In this document: in pieces, positions 16,597-24,881 of the stretch
How the letters are laid out: every line of letters starts with the position of its first letter
Position numbering within the stretch: the stretch's first letter is position 1
Assembly: GCA_947168065.1 (NCBI GenBank)
Contig: CAMVKH010000003.1
Span: 1 to 64,000 of the forward strand
Length of the DNA stretch: 64,000 bases
Direction: 5' to 3'
Source of the DNA: an uncultured Bacteroidales bacterium
Lineage (GTDB): Bacteria > Bacteroidota > Bacteroidia > Bacteroidales > UBA932
Notes under the pieces: model-generated
Databases searched by the model: none
What the model was told of the DNA's origin: nothing
The model's input: the letters and a program-made list of their open reading frames with translations, nothing else
Translations under genes and position numbers: made by a program

Positions 16597-17382
16597 ATGG
16601 GACAGAAGACTAATCCGATCAGCAACCGTCTGGGTATCATCCGTGGTTGGGACTCCAACTGGTATGGTGACTATCCGACCCGCATCCTCGAGGACGCCAA
16701 GATCCGCGAGTACCTGAACGCCCGCCTTGCCAAGGCATCCCTGTCGAAGATCGTCATCGAGCGCACCCTGAAGCTCATCACCGTCACCATCCACACCGCA
16801 CGTCCGGGTATCATCATCGGCAAGGGCGGCACGGAAGTCGACAAGCTGAAGGAAGAGCTCAAGAACATCTGCAAGAAAGATGTCCAGATCAACATCTTCG
16901 AGGTCAAACGTCCCGAGGTCGACGCCAACATCGTCGCCAACAACATCGCACGTCAGCTCGAGGGCCGCGTGTCGTACCGTCGCGCCATCAAGATGGCCGT
17001 CGCTTCGACCATGCGTATGGGCGCCGAGGGCATCAAGGTCCAGATCAGCGGCCGCGTCGGCGGCGCCGAAATGGCCCGTAGCGAAATGTTCAAGGAAGGA
17101 CGTACCCCGCTCCACACCATCCGCGCCGATATCGACTACGCACTGGCTGAGGCTCACACCAAGGTCGGCGTTCTCGGCGTGAAGGTCTGGATCTGCAACG
17201 GTGAAGTGTACGGCAAACGCGACCTGTCGCCGAACGCCGGTGTTTCCGCTGCTGCACAGGGTGCAGCCGGCGAGCGCCGGGGTGGCGACCGTCGTCCGCG
17301 CGGCGACCGCCGTGGCGGCGAACGTCGCGGTGACCGTGGCGACCGCCGTGGTGGCGAGCGCCGTGGCCGTCGCGAGGAATAA
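16597..17382 (+). CDS. rpsC: 30S ribosomal protein S3 with Arg/Gly/Asp-rich C-terminal tail
   Basis: The protein has 261 residues. The body (1-224) is normal S3, starting [20 protein letters not shown], with a KH domain ([19 protein letters not shown]) and the C-terminal domain ending [16 protein letters not shown]. It is followed by a tail of about 37 residues made almost only of Arg, Gly, Asp and Glu in RRGG/RRGD/RRGE-type repeats, about 16 of them Arg. Such tails resemble RGG-type RNA-binding segments. This is the last gene of the operon; rplP and rpmC, which normally follow, are absent. Confidence 0.96.
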   Translation: MGQKTNPISNRLGIIRGWDSNWYGDYPTRILEDAKIREYLNARLAKASLSKIVIERTLKLITVTIHTARPGIIIGKGGTEVDKLKEELKNICKKDVQINIFEVKRPEVDANIVANNIARQLEGRVSYRRAIKMAVASTMRMGAEGIKVQISGRVGGAEMARSEMFKEGRTPLHTIRADIDYALAEAHTKVGVLGVKVWICNGEVYGKRDLSPNAGVSAAAQGAAGERRGGDRRPRGDRRGGERRGDRGDRRGGERRGRREE

Positions 17383-17407
17383 TCCTCCGACACACTTTTC
17401 TTTAAAG

Positions 17408-17438
17408 CCGGTTCCCTTTTCGGGGACCGGTTTTTTTT
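17408..17438 (+). terminator. Intrinsic terminator ending the ribosomal operon
   Basis: The stem CCGGTTCCC/GGGGACCGG (with one G-U pair), a short loop and eight T lie 26 bases after the rpsC stop. This confirms that the operon really ends after rpsC. Confidence 0.85.
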
Positions 17439-17439
17439 A

Positions 17440-17447
17440 TATATTTG
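17440..17447 (+). promoter_or_regulatory. -7 box (TATATTTG) for the serine hydrolase/aro operon
   Basis: TATATTTG immediately follows the terminator T run and lies 30 bases before the ATG at 17478. Confidence 0.6.
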
Positions 17448-17477
17448 CAAGACGGACATCGAAATCTCTTGCAAATC

Positions 17478-18701
17478 ATGAAAAGGATACTGTTTTTCAT
17501 TGCCGCCGTCGCGCTCGTGGCGGCGTGTGCCGCGCAAGTCCCGGAAGGCACACTAAAGCATGTCACCCCTGAATCGATGGGGATGAATTCCGCGAAGCTC
17601 AACCAGATCGACCGCGAGGTGGCCCGGGCCATCGAAGAGGGTAACATTCCGGGCTGCGTCGTCAGCGTGGTGCGCGACGACAAGATCGTGTTCCTGAAGG
17701 CCTACGGCAACAAGCAGGTGGTGCCCGACACGATCCCGATGACGCCGGAGACCATTTTCGACCTGGCATCCGTAAGCAAATGCGTGGGCACTACGCTTTC
17801 GTTCATGCAGTTGGTCGAGAACGGCTATGTCCGCCTGACCGATGAAGTGGACATGTACATCCCCGACTTCAAGCCCTGGGTCGATCCGGCCACCGGCGAG
17901 AAGGTGGATATCACCGTGCAGGACGTCATGACGCATACCTCCGGTCTGGCTCCCTACATCGCCACCGCCTCTTATCTGGAGCGCTTCGGCGTGAACAGCC
18001 CCGACTCGCTGATCTGGCACATCGCCAACGAGATCAAGCGCAACTTCCGCCCGAAGACCGGCTATATGTACAGCTGCCTCAACTTCGTGACGGTGCAGAA
18101 CATCCTGCAGAACATCACGGGCGAGAAACTCTGCGACTACGCCGAGAAGAACGTGTTCGGCGCACTCGGACTCAAGCATACGGGTTACATGCCGAAGGAA
18201 CGCCATCCGGAATGGATGCCGCTCGTGGCTCCGACCGAAATGCAGGATGACGGCAAATGCCTGCTCGGCGAGGTGCACGACCCGCTGGCCCGCCTGGCCA
18301 ACGGCGGCAATTCGGGCAACGCCGGCGTGTTCTCGAACTGCGAGGACCTTTCCGTAATCTGCGCGGCCATCATGAACGGCGGCGCCGTGAACGGCAAACG
18401 CATCCTCAGTCCGATGGCCGTGAATACCATGGCTACCGTACCGGCCGACAACGACGAGTGGATCGGTCGCGCCCTCGGCTGGGACAACCGCAGTGAAGCG
18501 GCCGGCCTGCGCGGCGACCTCTTCAGCCGCACCCGCACCATCTGCCACACCGGCTACACCGGAACTTCCGTCATCATGGACCTCGACAGCAAGACAGCCG
18601 TCATCATCCTGGCTCACCGCGTCCACCCGACCGACAAGGGTGGCACGGGCAAGCTCCGCGCACGGATCGCCAACATTGTCGCCGGCAGTATTGAAGAATA
18701 A
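17478..18701 (+). CDS. Serine hydrolase of the beta-lactamase class C / S12 family, lipoprotein
   Basis: The protein has 407 residues. MKRILFFIAAVALVAACAAQ carries a lipobox, so it is likely anchored facing the periplasm. The penicillin-binding fold has the SxxK motif SVSK (Ser98, Lys101), a Tyr motif YSCLN at 198-202 in place of YxN, and HTGYTG near the C-terminus in place of KTG. This set is common to S12 D,D-peptidase, esterase and AmpC-like proteins, so the substrate cannot be fixed; beta-lactam resistance should not be assumed. Its 3' end overlaps the aroB start by 11 bases, so it is translationally linked to the aro genes. Confidence 0.85.
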   Translation: MKRILFFIAAVALVAACAAQVPEGTLKHVTPESMGMNSAKLNQIDREVARAIEEGNIPGCVVSVVRDDKIVFLKAYGNKQVVPDTIPMTPETIFDLASVSKCVGTTLSFMQLVENGYVRLTDEVDMYIPDFKPWVDPATGEKVDITVQDVMTHTSGLAPYIATASYLERFGVNSPDSLIWHIANEIKRNFRPKTGYMYSCLNFVTVQNILQNITGEKLCDYAEKNVFGALGLKHTGYMPKERHPEWMPLVAPTEMQDDGKCLLGEVHDPLARLANGGNSGNAGVFSNCEDLSVICAAIMNGGAVNGKRILSPMAVNTMATVPADNDEWIGRALGWDNRSEAAGLRGDLFSRTRTICHTGYTGTSVIMDLDSKTAVIILAHRVHPTDKGGTGKLRARIANIVAGSIEE

Positions 18702-19644
18702 TCTCTCATACGGCAGCGTCGCCGACCTGTTTCCCCGGACGGGAACCATCCTGATTGCAGACAGCTGGTTCCAGGGCCGCGGCATCCTCGAGGCCTGGGG
18801 ATGTCCCGTGCTCTGGGTGCAGGCTTCCGAACAGGACAAGACCCTCTCCACGGTAGATCGGCTGGTGACGCAGTTGCTGGAACTTCAGGCGGACCGCGAC
18901 ACTTTCCTGATCGGTGTCGGCGGCGGCATCACCACCGACATCACGGGTTTCGTGGCTTCCATCTACAAGCGGGGCGTGAAATTCGGGCTTGTGCCCACTA
19001 CGCTGCTTGCACAGGTCGATGCGGCCATCGGCGGAAAGAACGGTGTGAACTTCGACCGCTACAAGAATATGCTCGGCACGTTCCGCCAGGCGGAATTCGT
19101 GTTGATTGACACGGATTTCCTGCAGACACTCCCTTTGCGGGAACTTCGCTGCGGCGCCGCGGAGATGCTCAAGACCTTCCTGCTGGCTGACAGCCACGCC
19201 TATGAATCGGCCGTGGAGGTTTTCCGGGCTGAAAGGCCGCAAGTGCCGCAGTGGCTCGTGCGGCGGGCCGGCCAGATCAAGATGGACTTTGTATCACAGG
19301 ATCCGGAAGACCACGGCGTACGCCGCCTGCTCAACCTGGGCCACACCTTCGGCCACGCCATTGAAAAATGCAGCTCCCGCTATGCACACGGTGAGGCCGT
19401 GGCCATCGGCATCGTGATGGCCGCCCGGATGGCCTGTGAAAAAGGCCTGCTGCAGGCCGAAGATGCCGAGCGCATCCGCCAGGATTTCGCGGCGTGCGGT
19501 CTGCCCGTTGAGCCGCCTGTCCCTGAAGCCGAACTGCACAAAGCCATCCTCCAGGACAAGAAGCGCTCCGGCGAGACGATCCGTTATGTGCTTCCGACCG
19601 CCATCGGAACTGCCAGGCTATGGGAAGAATCTGTTACAGCCTGA
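18691..19644 (+). CDS. aroB: 3-dehydroquinate synthase
   Basis: The enzyme converts DAHP to 3-dehydroquinate in the shikimate pathway, using NAD and a divalent metal. Visible motifs are GVGGGITTDITGF, VPTTLLAQVDAAIGGKNGVN, KNMLGTFRQ, and the metal-binding GHTFGHAIE with a later YAHGEAVAIG. The protein is 317 residues, shorter than the usual 340-360, mainly because of a short N-terminal region. No ATG fits: the frame opens with TTG at 18691 (KNNLSYGSVADLF), overlapping the stop of the hydrolase gene. More upstream ATGs would lie far inside that gene and encode Ala/Ser/Pro-rich out-of-frame sequence. Confidence 0.9.
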   Translation: MKNNLSYGSVADLFPRTGTILIADSWFQGRGILEAWGCPVLWVQASEQDKTLSTVDRLVTQLLELQADRDTFLIGVGGGITTDITGFVASIYKRGVKFGLVPTTLLAQVDAAIGGKNGVNFDRYKNMLGTFRQAEFVLIDTDFLQTLPLRELRCGAAEMLKTFLLADSHAYESAVEVFRAERPQVPQWLVRRAGQIKMDFVSQDPEDHGVRRLLNLGHTFGHAIEKCSSRYAHGEAVAIGIVMAARMACEKGLLQAEDAERIRQDFAACGLPVEPPVPEAELHKAILQDKKRSGETIRYVLPTAIGTARLWEESVTA

Positions 19645-21566
19645 AAGACACCGGAGCAGACTGGTGCAAGTTCCTGGCCGCCTCCCGGCCCGGAGCCGCC
19701 GTGGAGGTCCGGCTCGACGAGTGTGACTTCGATACGGACGAAATCCGGGACATCTTCTCCTGCCAGCGGAAAGCCGAACTGATCGCCACCTGCCACGTTT
19801 CCCTGCCCTCCCAGGTTGCAGAGGCTGCCGAAAAGCTCTCCGCAGCCATCCTCGCGGGCGCGGATTACGTGGACATCCCGCTCGATTTCCCGGAAAACTC
19901 CAAGCAATGGCTGCTGAACCTGGCCCTGAACCACGGGACCCGGATCATCCTTTCCTGGCACAACTACACGAATACCGAGCCGCTCCCGCGGCTGCGGGAG
20001 ATAGCCGCCCAGGCCCTGCGGGAAGGAGCCGACATCGTGAAGATCGTCACCACGGCCACCCGCCCGGAAGATGCAGCGACGGTCCTTGCCCTGTACGACG
20101 GCTTCGAGCCCGGCAGGCTGCTGGCCTTCGCCATGGGACCGCTCGGACGCGACTCGCGCTTCCAGGCCCTGGAAAAAGGTGCCCCCTTCCTTTTCGTCGC
20201 GCCTTCGCGGGAGGGCGCCACTGCCTCCGGCCAGCCTTGTGTGGCCGACCTGCTGCCGGAAAGTGCCTTCAAGCTGCGGGGAGAAGCCGCACTGCCCGCT
20301 TCCAAAAGCTACGCCCAGCGCGCCATCCTGCTCGCCGCCCTGGCTACCGGCACCACGAAACTCTACGGCGTGACGCTCTGCGACGACATCGTTTCCGCTA
20401 TCGGCGTGGCGCAGTCGCTGTATGCCGACGTATCCCTCGACGGCACCATCCTCACCATCGAGGGGCATCAGGACATCCTGCACGACGGACTCCGCGTACG
20501 CGACAACAGCCTGTTCGTAGGGGAATCGGGACTGCTGGCCCGCCTCTGCATCCCACTGGCCGGTCTGACGAAAGAAGCCATCGAAATAAGCGGTGAAAAG
20601 ACCCTGCTGCGCCGCAAGGTCGACGACCATCGCGCCGCGCTGCGCAAACTGGGCCTCCGGCTCACTTTTACGGACCGGAGCCACCTGCCCGTCACCGTCC
20701 GGGGCCGGCTCAAAGCCGGCGCGGTGGAAGTGGACGGTAGCAAAGGCTCGCAGATGATCTCAGGCATGCTGATGGCCCTCTCGCAGTGTGATTCCGAAAG
20801 CACGCTGGTCATCTCCGGCGTTACGAGCGAACCCTATATCAACCTGACCACCTATATCGCCTCGTTCTTCGGGCTGACGGGCTACGACTGCCCCGAGCTG
20901 GCCGACAAGAACACGCAGGAAGAAGATAATTATTACCGGACCTGGTATATCGACCCGCACCAGCGCATCACACCCGTGCTGGGACTCGAAGTGGAGCGCG
21001 ACTGGAGCGCGGCCGCCATGCTGCTGGTCGCCGGCGCCGTAGCCGGCGAGGTTACGCTTCGGGGGCTGGACCTGCTTTCCCGTCAGTCCGACGCCGTGAT
21101 CTTCGAACTGCTCCGGCAGAACCACGTCGATATCGTCCGTGACCCCGAGAAGAACACGATTTCCGTCCGCCGCTCGATTCTCTGTCCTTTCTATTTCGAC
21201 ATCAACGATGCGCCCGACCTGTTCGCTCCGCTTTTTGTCCTGGCAGCCTTCTCGCACGGCGAGAGCGTGATCTCCGGTATCGGACGGCTCAAGAACAAGG
21301 AAAGCAACCGGGCGGAAAGCTTCGCCGAAGAATTCGGCAAGCTGGGCGTAAGAACCACGGTCTCAGGCGGCGAGATGACCATCTACGGCGAGGAGAACCG
21401 GCGGTTGTGGAAGGCTTCCTGCTCTTCGCACGGCGACCATCGCCTGGCCATGGCCCTGCTCGTAGCCTCCCTCTTTGCCGACGGACCCGTCCGGATCGAC
21501 GATACGGACTGCATCGCCAAGTCGTTCCCGGGCTTCCTCGAAAACTTTGAAAAGCTCAAACGCTAA
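19620..21566 (+). CDS. aroDA: Fusion of type I 3-dehydroquinate dehydratase (AroD) and EPSP synthase (AroA)
   Basis: The protein has 648 residues and joins two shikimate-pathway enzymes. Residues 1-215 are type I dehydroquinase: EVRLDECD (Glu29), SWHNY (His114), Schiff-base Lys141 in IVKIVTTA, and MGPLGRDSR. Residues 220-648 are EPSP synthase: LPASKSYAQRAILLAAL (Lys229), VDGSKGSQMISGMLMAL, the late ESNRAE, and GDHRLAMALL. The steps catalysed, dehydroquinate to dehydroshikimate and shikimate-3-phosphate to EPSP, are not consecutive: shikimate dehydrogenase and kinase act between them and are not in this window. The ATG overlaps aroB by 25 bases. I saw no internal stop or restart between the halves. 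Confidence 0.92.
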   Translation: MGRICYSLKDTGADWCKFLAASRPGAAVEVRLDECDFDTDEIRDIFSCQRKAELIATCHVSLPSQVAEAAEKLSAAILAGADYVDIPLDFPENSKQWLLNLALNHGTRIILSWHNYTNTEPLPRLREIAAQALREGADIVKIVTTATRPEDAATVLALYDGFEPGRLLAFAMGPLGRDSRFQALEKGAPFLFVAPSREGATASGQPCVADLLPESAFKLRGEAALPASKSYAQRAILLAALATGTTKLYGVTLCDDIVSAIGVAQSLYADVSLDGTILTIEGHQDILHDGLRVRDNSLFVGESGLLARLCIPLAGLTKEAIEISGEKTLLRRKVDDHRAALRKLGLRLTFTDRSHLPVTVRGRLKAGAVEVDGSKGSQMISGMLMALSQCDSESTLVISGVTSEPYINLTTYIASFFGLTGYDCPELADKNTQEEDNYYRTWYIDPHQRITPVLGLEVERDWSAAAMLLVAGAVAGEVTLRGLDLLSRQSDAVIFELLRQNHVDIVRDPEKNTISVRRSILCPFYFDINDAPDLFAPLFVLAAFSHGESVISGIGRLKNKESNRAESFAEEFGKLGVRTTVSGGEMTIYGEENRRLWKASCSSHGDHRLAMALLVASLFADGPVRIDDTDCIAKSFPGFLENFEKLKR

Positions 21567-21570
21567 GACT

Positions 21571-22524
21571 ATGGATACATTCGGCCAACGCTTCCGTTTG
21601 GAAATCTTCGGTGCTTCGCACGCGCCATCGGTAGGCGTCACGCTGCGCGGCGTGCCGGCGTCGCTGCCGCTCGCGGCCGGCGACTTCGTCGCCGACCTTC
21701 AGCGGCGCAAAAGCGGCGCCAAGGGCACCACGCCGCGCATCGAAGACGACCTGCCCCGAATCGACGACCGGCGCGAAAGCGACGGCACGCTGACCATCAC
21801 CTTCGCCAACCGCAACTACCGCAAGGCCGATTATGCCGCCTTCACCGATATCCCACGTCCCGGCCACGCCGACTTCGTGGCGTTGCGCAAGTACGGTTCG
21901 CTGCGGGACGGCTGGTTCTCCGGCCGGATGACACTGCCGCTGGTGGCAGCCGGTGTCGTAGCCAAGAAAATCATCGCACCCGTCTCAGTCCATGCCCGCC
22001 TGACGGAAGTAGGCGGCATCTCCACCGACGATGCGGCAGCCGTTGACCGGCTGCTCGAGGAAACCGCCCTCGCTGGCGACTCGCTCGGCGGTATCGTCGA
22101 GTGTCGCTGCAACGAAGTTCCCGTCGGCTTGGGTGAACCCTTCTTCGACTCGCTGGAGTCGCTCCTTTCGCACGCCCTCTTCTCGATTCCCGGTATCCGG
22201 GGCGTGGAGTTCGGCGATGGCTTCGCCGCTGCCCGGATGAAGGGTTCCGAGCACAACGACCCCTTCATTGACGCGGCCGGACACACCGCCCGCAACGGCG
22301 CCGGCGGCATCAACGGCGGCATCGCCAACGGCAATCCCATCGTGCTGCGCGTGGCCGTCAAACCCACGTCCAGCATCCGCAAAACCCAACAAACCTTCGA
22401 TTTCACCCACGGCCGGATGACCGGCTTCTCCGTTCCCGGACGGCACGACGTGTGCTTCGCACTCCGCGTCCCGCCCGTGGTCGAAGCCGTCACCGCCTGC
22501 GTCCTGGCCGACCTGATCTTATGA
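21571..22524 (+). CDS. aroC: Chorismate synthase
   Basis: The protein has 317 residues and starts MDTFGQRFRLEIFGASHAPSVGV. It has the FMN/EPSP-binding signatures IPRPGHADFVALRKYG, GGISTDDAAAVDRLL, NGAGGINGGIANG and the C-terminal GRHDVCFALRVPPVVEA. It converts EPSP to chorismate with reduced FMN as cofactor. It is shorter than the usual 350-360 residues, with the loss spread over loops and the C-terminal end rather than a clear truncation. It starts 4 bases after aroDA and its TGA overlaps the ATG of the next gene. Confidence 0.93.
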   Translation: MDTFGQRFRLEIFGASHAPSVGVTLRGVPASLPLAAGDFVADLQRRKSGAKGTTPRIEDDLPRIDDRRESDGTLTITFANRNYRKADYAAFTDIPRPGHADFVALRKYGSLRDGWFSGRMTLPLVAAGVVAKKIIAPVSVHARLTEVGGISTDDAAAVDRLLEETALAGDSLGGIVECRCNEVPVGLGEPFFDSLESLLSHALFSIPGIRGVEFGDGFAAARMKGSEHNDPFIDAAGHTARNGAGGINGGIANGNPIVLRVAVKPTSSIRKTQQTFDFTHGRMTGFSVPGRHDVCFALRVPPVVEAVTACVLADLIL

Positions 22525-23303
22525 AACGCTTTTGTCTGATCCTCCTGGCAACCGCCCTGCTGGCCGGTTGCGCCCGCGGGCCGAAACTCGACCCGATTGT
22601 CCAAGCCTACTACCGCGATTCGCTCGCATCGCTGACCGCCCGCTGCGAAAAGGTGCTCGCTGCCGCCTATATGGCCGAGAACCTGCTGGGCGAGCGGGAC
22701 GATCTCCCCGGATGGGAAGGCTATCCCGTCCAGCTCTGGGAATACCATACGGGCGAAGACATCTATCTGCACGCCCCGAAAAGAGGGCTCGTCTATATGC
22801 TGAACCCTTCCCCCGAACAGCTGGCCAAATGGGTGGTCAATGCGGTATTCGACGCCACGGGCGAACTCGACCCGGCCAAGATCGAGCAGACCTGCTCCTT
22901 CATCCAGTGGCAGAGCGGCGCCCAGTTCCCGGTCAGCGGTGTCGTCTATGAAGATATGTACACCGCCGGATTCTACGAGCCCTACGTATTCAAGGACGGC
23001 GTGACCGTTTACGTGGCCGACTCCACTTATCTGACGCGCGACAAGCATCCCACCGACGAGATGCTGGAATACTATCTGAGCCTGAAGAACGACCAGCTCA
23101 AGCCCAACACGGGCCGCTATGCGCGCATCTCCTCCACGACGCGGGAGATGTACTATGCGGCAGGCGGCACGGCTGACGTGGGCCACAGCGACGACGGGCA
23201 GCGCTCCCAGGCCTGGCTCGGCGAAGTCGGCCGGCTCTATCGCGAAGCCTGGAACAGCGACCGCAACTTCCTGATCTATGCCTGGGCCAAGGCAAATTTG
23301 TAA
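22521..23303 (+). CDS. Small lipoprotein at the end of the aro operon, unknown function
   Basis: The protein has 260 residues. MKRFCLILLATALLAGCARG has a clear lipobox (LAGC). The mature part has no motif I can name; it is rich in Tyr, Trp and acidic residues (WEYHTGEDIYLHAPKRG, EDMYTAGFYEPYVFKDGVTVYVADS). The ATGA overlap with aroC means it is translated from the same transcript, although no link to aromatic amino-acid synthesis is evident. It is the last gene before the tRNA. Confidence 0.75.
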   Translation: MKRFCLILLATALLAGCARGPKLDPIVQAYYRDSLASLTARCEKVLAAAYMAENLLGERDDLPGWEGYPVQLWEYHTGEDIYLHAPKRGLVYMLNPSPEQLAKWVVNAVFDATGELDPAKIEQTCSFIQWQSGAQFPVSGVVYEDMYTAGFYEPYVFKDGVTVYVADSTYLTRDKHPTDEMLEYYLSLKNDQLKPNTGRYARISSTTREMYYAAGGTADVGHSDDGQRSQAWLGEVGRLYREAWNSDRNFLIYAWAKANL

Positions 23304-23328
23304 AGTTGCGCAAAAATCCATACATTTG
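23297..23328 (+). promoter_or_regulatory. Promoter of tRNA-Leu
   Basis: TTTG (23297-23300) and TACATTTG (23321-23328) with 20-base spacing match the -33/-7 consensus, 15 bases before the tRNA. The -33 element overlaps the last codons of the lipoprotein gene. Confidence 0.7.
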
Positions 23329-23343
23329 CACCCTCTACGATCT

Positions 23344-23427
23344 GCCCGGATGGCGGAATCGGTAGACGCGCTGGTCTCAAACACCAGTGGCCGCAAGGCT
23401 GTGCCGGTTCGACCCCGGCTCCGGGTA
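23344..23427 (+). tRNA. tRNA-Leu (anticodon CAA)
   Basis: A class II tRNA: acceptor GCCCGGA pairs with TCCGGGT (G1-U72 wobble), discriminator A. The anticodon stem CTGGT/ACCAG encloses loop CTCAAAC (anticodon CAA, reads UUG). A long variable arm (GGCCGCAAGGCTGT) and a T arm GCCGG-TTCGACC-CCGGC follow. The 3' CCA is not encoded. An AT-rich accessory island begins just after it. Confidence 0.93.
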
Positions 23428-23434
23428 CTGAATC

Positions 23435-23470
23435 GAAGTCTTCCCTATTGTGGGAAGACTTCTTTTTTTT
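23435..23470 (+). terminator. Terminator of tRNA-Leu
   Basis: Stem GAAGTCTTCCC/GGGAAGACTTC with a short loop is followed by eight T, 8 bases after the tRNA. Confidence 0.88.
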
Positions 23471-23577
23471 CGCCCCGCCAAGTGTTTGGTTTCTTGGAAG
23501 ATGATGTCAAGCATTTTGTTGTAATTCTTGGTTCGATATTTTATTACCTTTACATAGCATTTTAGCCATATCAAGGT

Positions 23578-23982
23578 ATGAAACGTTTCTCCATTTGCAA
23601 CAGCGACGCATCTATCCTTTTCGAACTAATTCAAGCACCTGAATTAAACTTAAACGGGATGGATTATCTGGCAAAAATCAAATACACTCATTACGAAAGG
23701 TCTATCTTCTCAGAGCGCATTTGGGAACTTAATCCAGGAGATATTCACTCTTTCCTATACGCTATGCAGTCCATGAATCGCTATCTCAAAGGACAAGCGG
23801 TTTTATCTTCCCTTGGTGATGATACGCTTCGTTTGACTATTGATAAGATTGGGCATATTTCCGTTGAGATACAAGATGGAATACCAAGTTACGATGGTTA
23901 TGTCCAGATTTGTTTTGAGATTGACCAGTCATTTTTACCAAACTTGATTGACCAGGTCACGGCTCTCTGCACAAGCGAGTAA
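23578..23982 (+). CDS. Small protein resembling WapI/DUF6228-type immunity proteins
   Basis: The protein has 134 residues with no signal peptide or membrane segment. The C-terminal half, GHISVEIQDG followed by VQICFEIDQSFLPNLIDQV, fits the pattern of WapI-family (DUF6228-like) immunity proteins, which end in a hydrophobic strand, an FE-D-Q-FLP motif and a helix. The match is by pattern only. It is AT-rich compared with the core genes and is the first gene after the tRNA. A TACCTTTA promoter-like box lies at 23545-23552. No toxin gene is present beside it. Confidence 0.55.
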   Translation: MKRFSICNSDASILFELIQAPELNLNGMDYLAKIKYTHYERSIFSERIWELNPGDIHSFLYAMQSMNRYLKGQAVLSSLGDDTLRLTIDKIGHISVEIQDGIPSYDGYVQICFEIDQSFLPNLIDQVTALCTSE

Positions 23983-24145
23983 TTCTTTTCCCTCCACTCT
24001 ATCCCCTCTGTTTTTTGGCCGTAACAATTCGGGTCTGGAATGATGTCACGCAGGGCCCAAATCTTTTCCAAGTATTCTAACAAATAATTTGTTGCATATT
24101 TTGGAAATGTGCAACTCTTTGCTACCTTTACGAAAATCCTTGCTT

Positions 24146-24379
24146 ATGGCTGATTCAAAGAAACAAGAACGTGCTATCGTCCACCTTGAAATAGATGGAA
24201 GGCACTACTATTATGGCAACTTAAAGGCGTTGACTGACCACTGGCCCAAAGAAACACTCGGCGTTTCCTACACCTACTTAAAGAACCTCAACATTGATGA
24301 GAGCAAACCATACCAGAACGACAAATGCATTATCCGACGCGGCATCATCATCACATCACCAAGAAAAGACAGGTTTTAG
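24146..24379 (+). CDS. Small cytoplasmic protein of unknown function
   Basis: The protein has 77 residues starting MADSKKQERAIVHLEIDG; it is basic, soluble and without a recognised domain (HYYYGNLKALTDHWPKETLG). The Met at 24146 is preferred over one 57 bases upstream because a TACCTTTA promoter-like box lies between them, about 23 bases before this ATG. Both neighbours look like immunity genes, so an accessory or defence-related role is possible but not shown. Confidence 0.5.
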   Translation: MADSKKQERAIVHLEIDGRHYYYGNLKALTDHWPKETLGVSYTYLKNLNIDESKPYQNDKCIIRRGIIITSPRKDRF

Positions 24380-24436
24380 ACGCAGCCACATCTTATTAAC
24401 ACATTGTATTAGTTACCTTCACTGACGATTTAAGAG

Positions 24437-24784
24437 ATGAAACATTTTTTCATACCCGCAGAACAGATTAAAAGGCTCATTGGTCCTATGGGTTACTGTA
24501 TTGCCTCGGACCGCATTACCGTAGAGGGAGGAAAAGTTGGATATATGTATCGGGAGGAGGGTGATGAACCAGCCGATAGCGGATGGAGATTTTTTGAAGG
24601 AAGCGAAGACCAAGAGTACGCCGATGATGCCAGTCACTTTGAAATTTACGAGGTCAATACCATCGCAAATTATGATATGGACATAATCCCGTTATTGGAT
24701 TCGCCCATCGGCAGTGCTTTTGAAAGAACCCCCACGGGTCTTCAAGAGATTCCAGAAGGTTTTGAACCATTACCTGACCTATAG
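24437..24784 (+). CDS. DUF2185 / Imm33-type immunity protein
   Basis: The protein has 115 residues and matches the DUF2185 (Imm33) pattern closely: CIASDRITVEGGKVGYMYRE, then DSGWRFFEG, EYADDASHFEIYEVNTIANYD, and IIPLLDSPIGSAFER. Proteins of this family are found as immunity proteins beside polymorphic toxins and in clusters of orphan immunity genes. It is cytoplasmic, with no signal peptide. No toxin is adjacent. A terminator closes the unit at 24844-24881. Confidence 0.8.
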   Translation: MKHFFIPAEQIKRLIGPMGYCIASDRITVEGGKVGYMYREEGDEPADSGWRFFEGSEDQEYADDASHFEIYEVNTIANYDMDIIPLLDSPIGSAFERTPTGLQEIPEGFEPLPDL

Positions 24785-24843
24785 TATTTGCACAAACGAA
24801 TCTGCTTTTTCTCATTTGTCAAGCAGTTTAATACAAAAGCATA

Positions 24844-24881
24844 AGGTGACACATCCGACCCTGGGCGTGTCACCTCTTTTT
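24844..24881 (+). terminator. Terminator after the DUF2185 gene
   Basis: Stem AGGTGACAC/GTGTCACCT followed by CTTTTT. A very similar stem (AGGTGATACGCA) ends the XRE gene at 29695-29733, in the same island. Confidence 0.8.

Noticed and set aside
17478..18701. Antibiotic-resistance beta-lactamase
   Set aside because: The SVSK, YSCLN and HTG motifs are shared by many S12 peptidases and esterases. Nothing points to lactam hydrolysis.
21571..22524. Truncated aroC pseudogene
   Set aside because: The protein is about 40 residues short, but all conserved blocks up to the GRHD motif near the end are present and the gene overlaps its neighbour cleanly.
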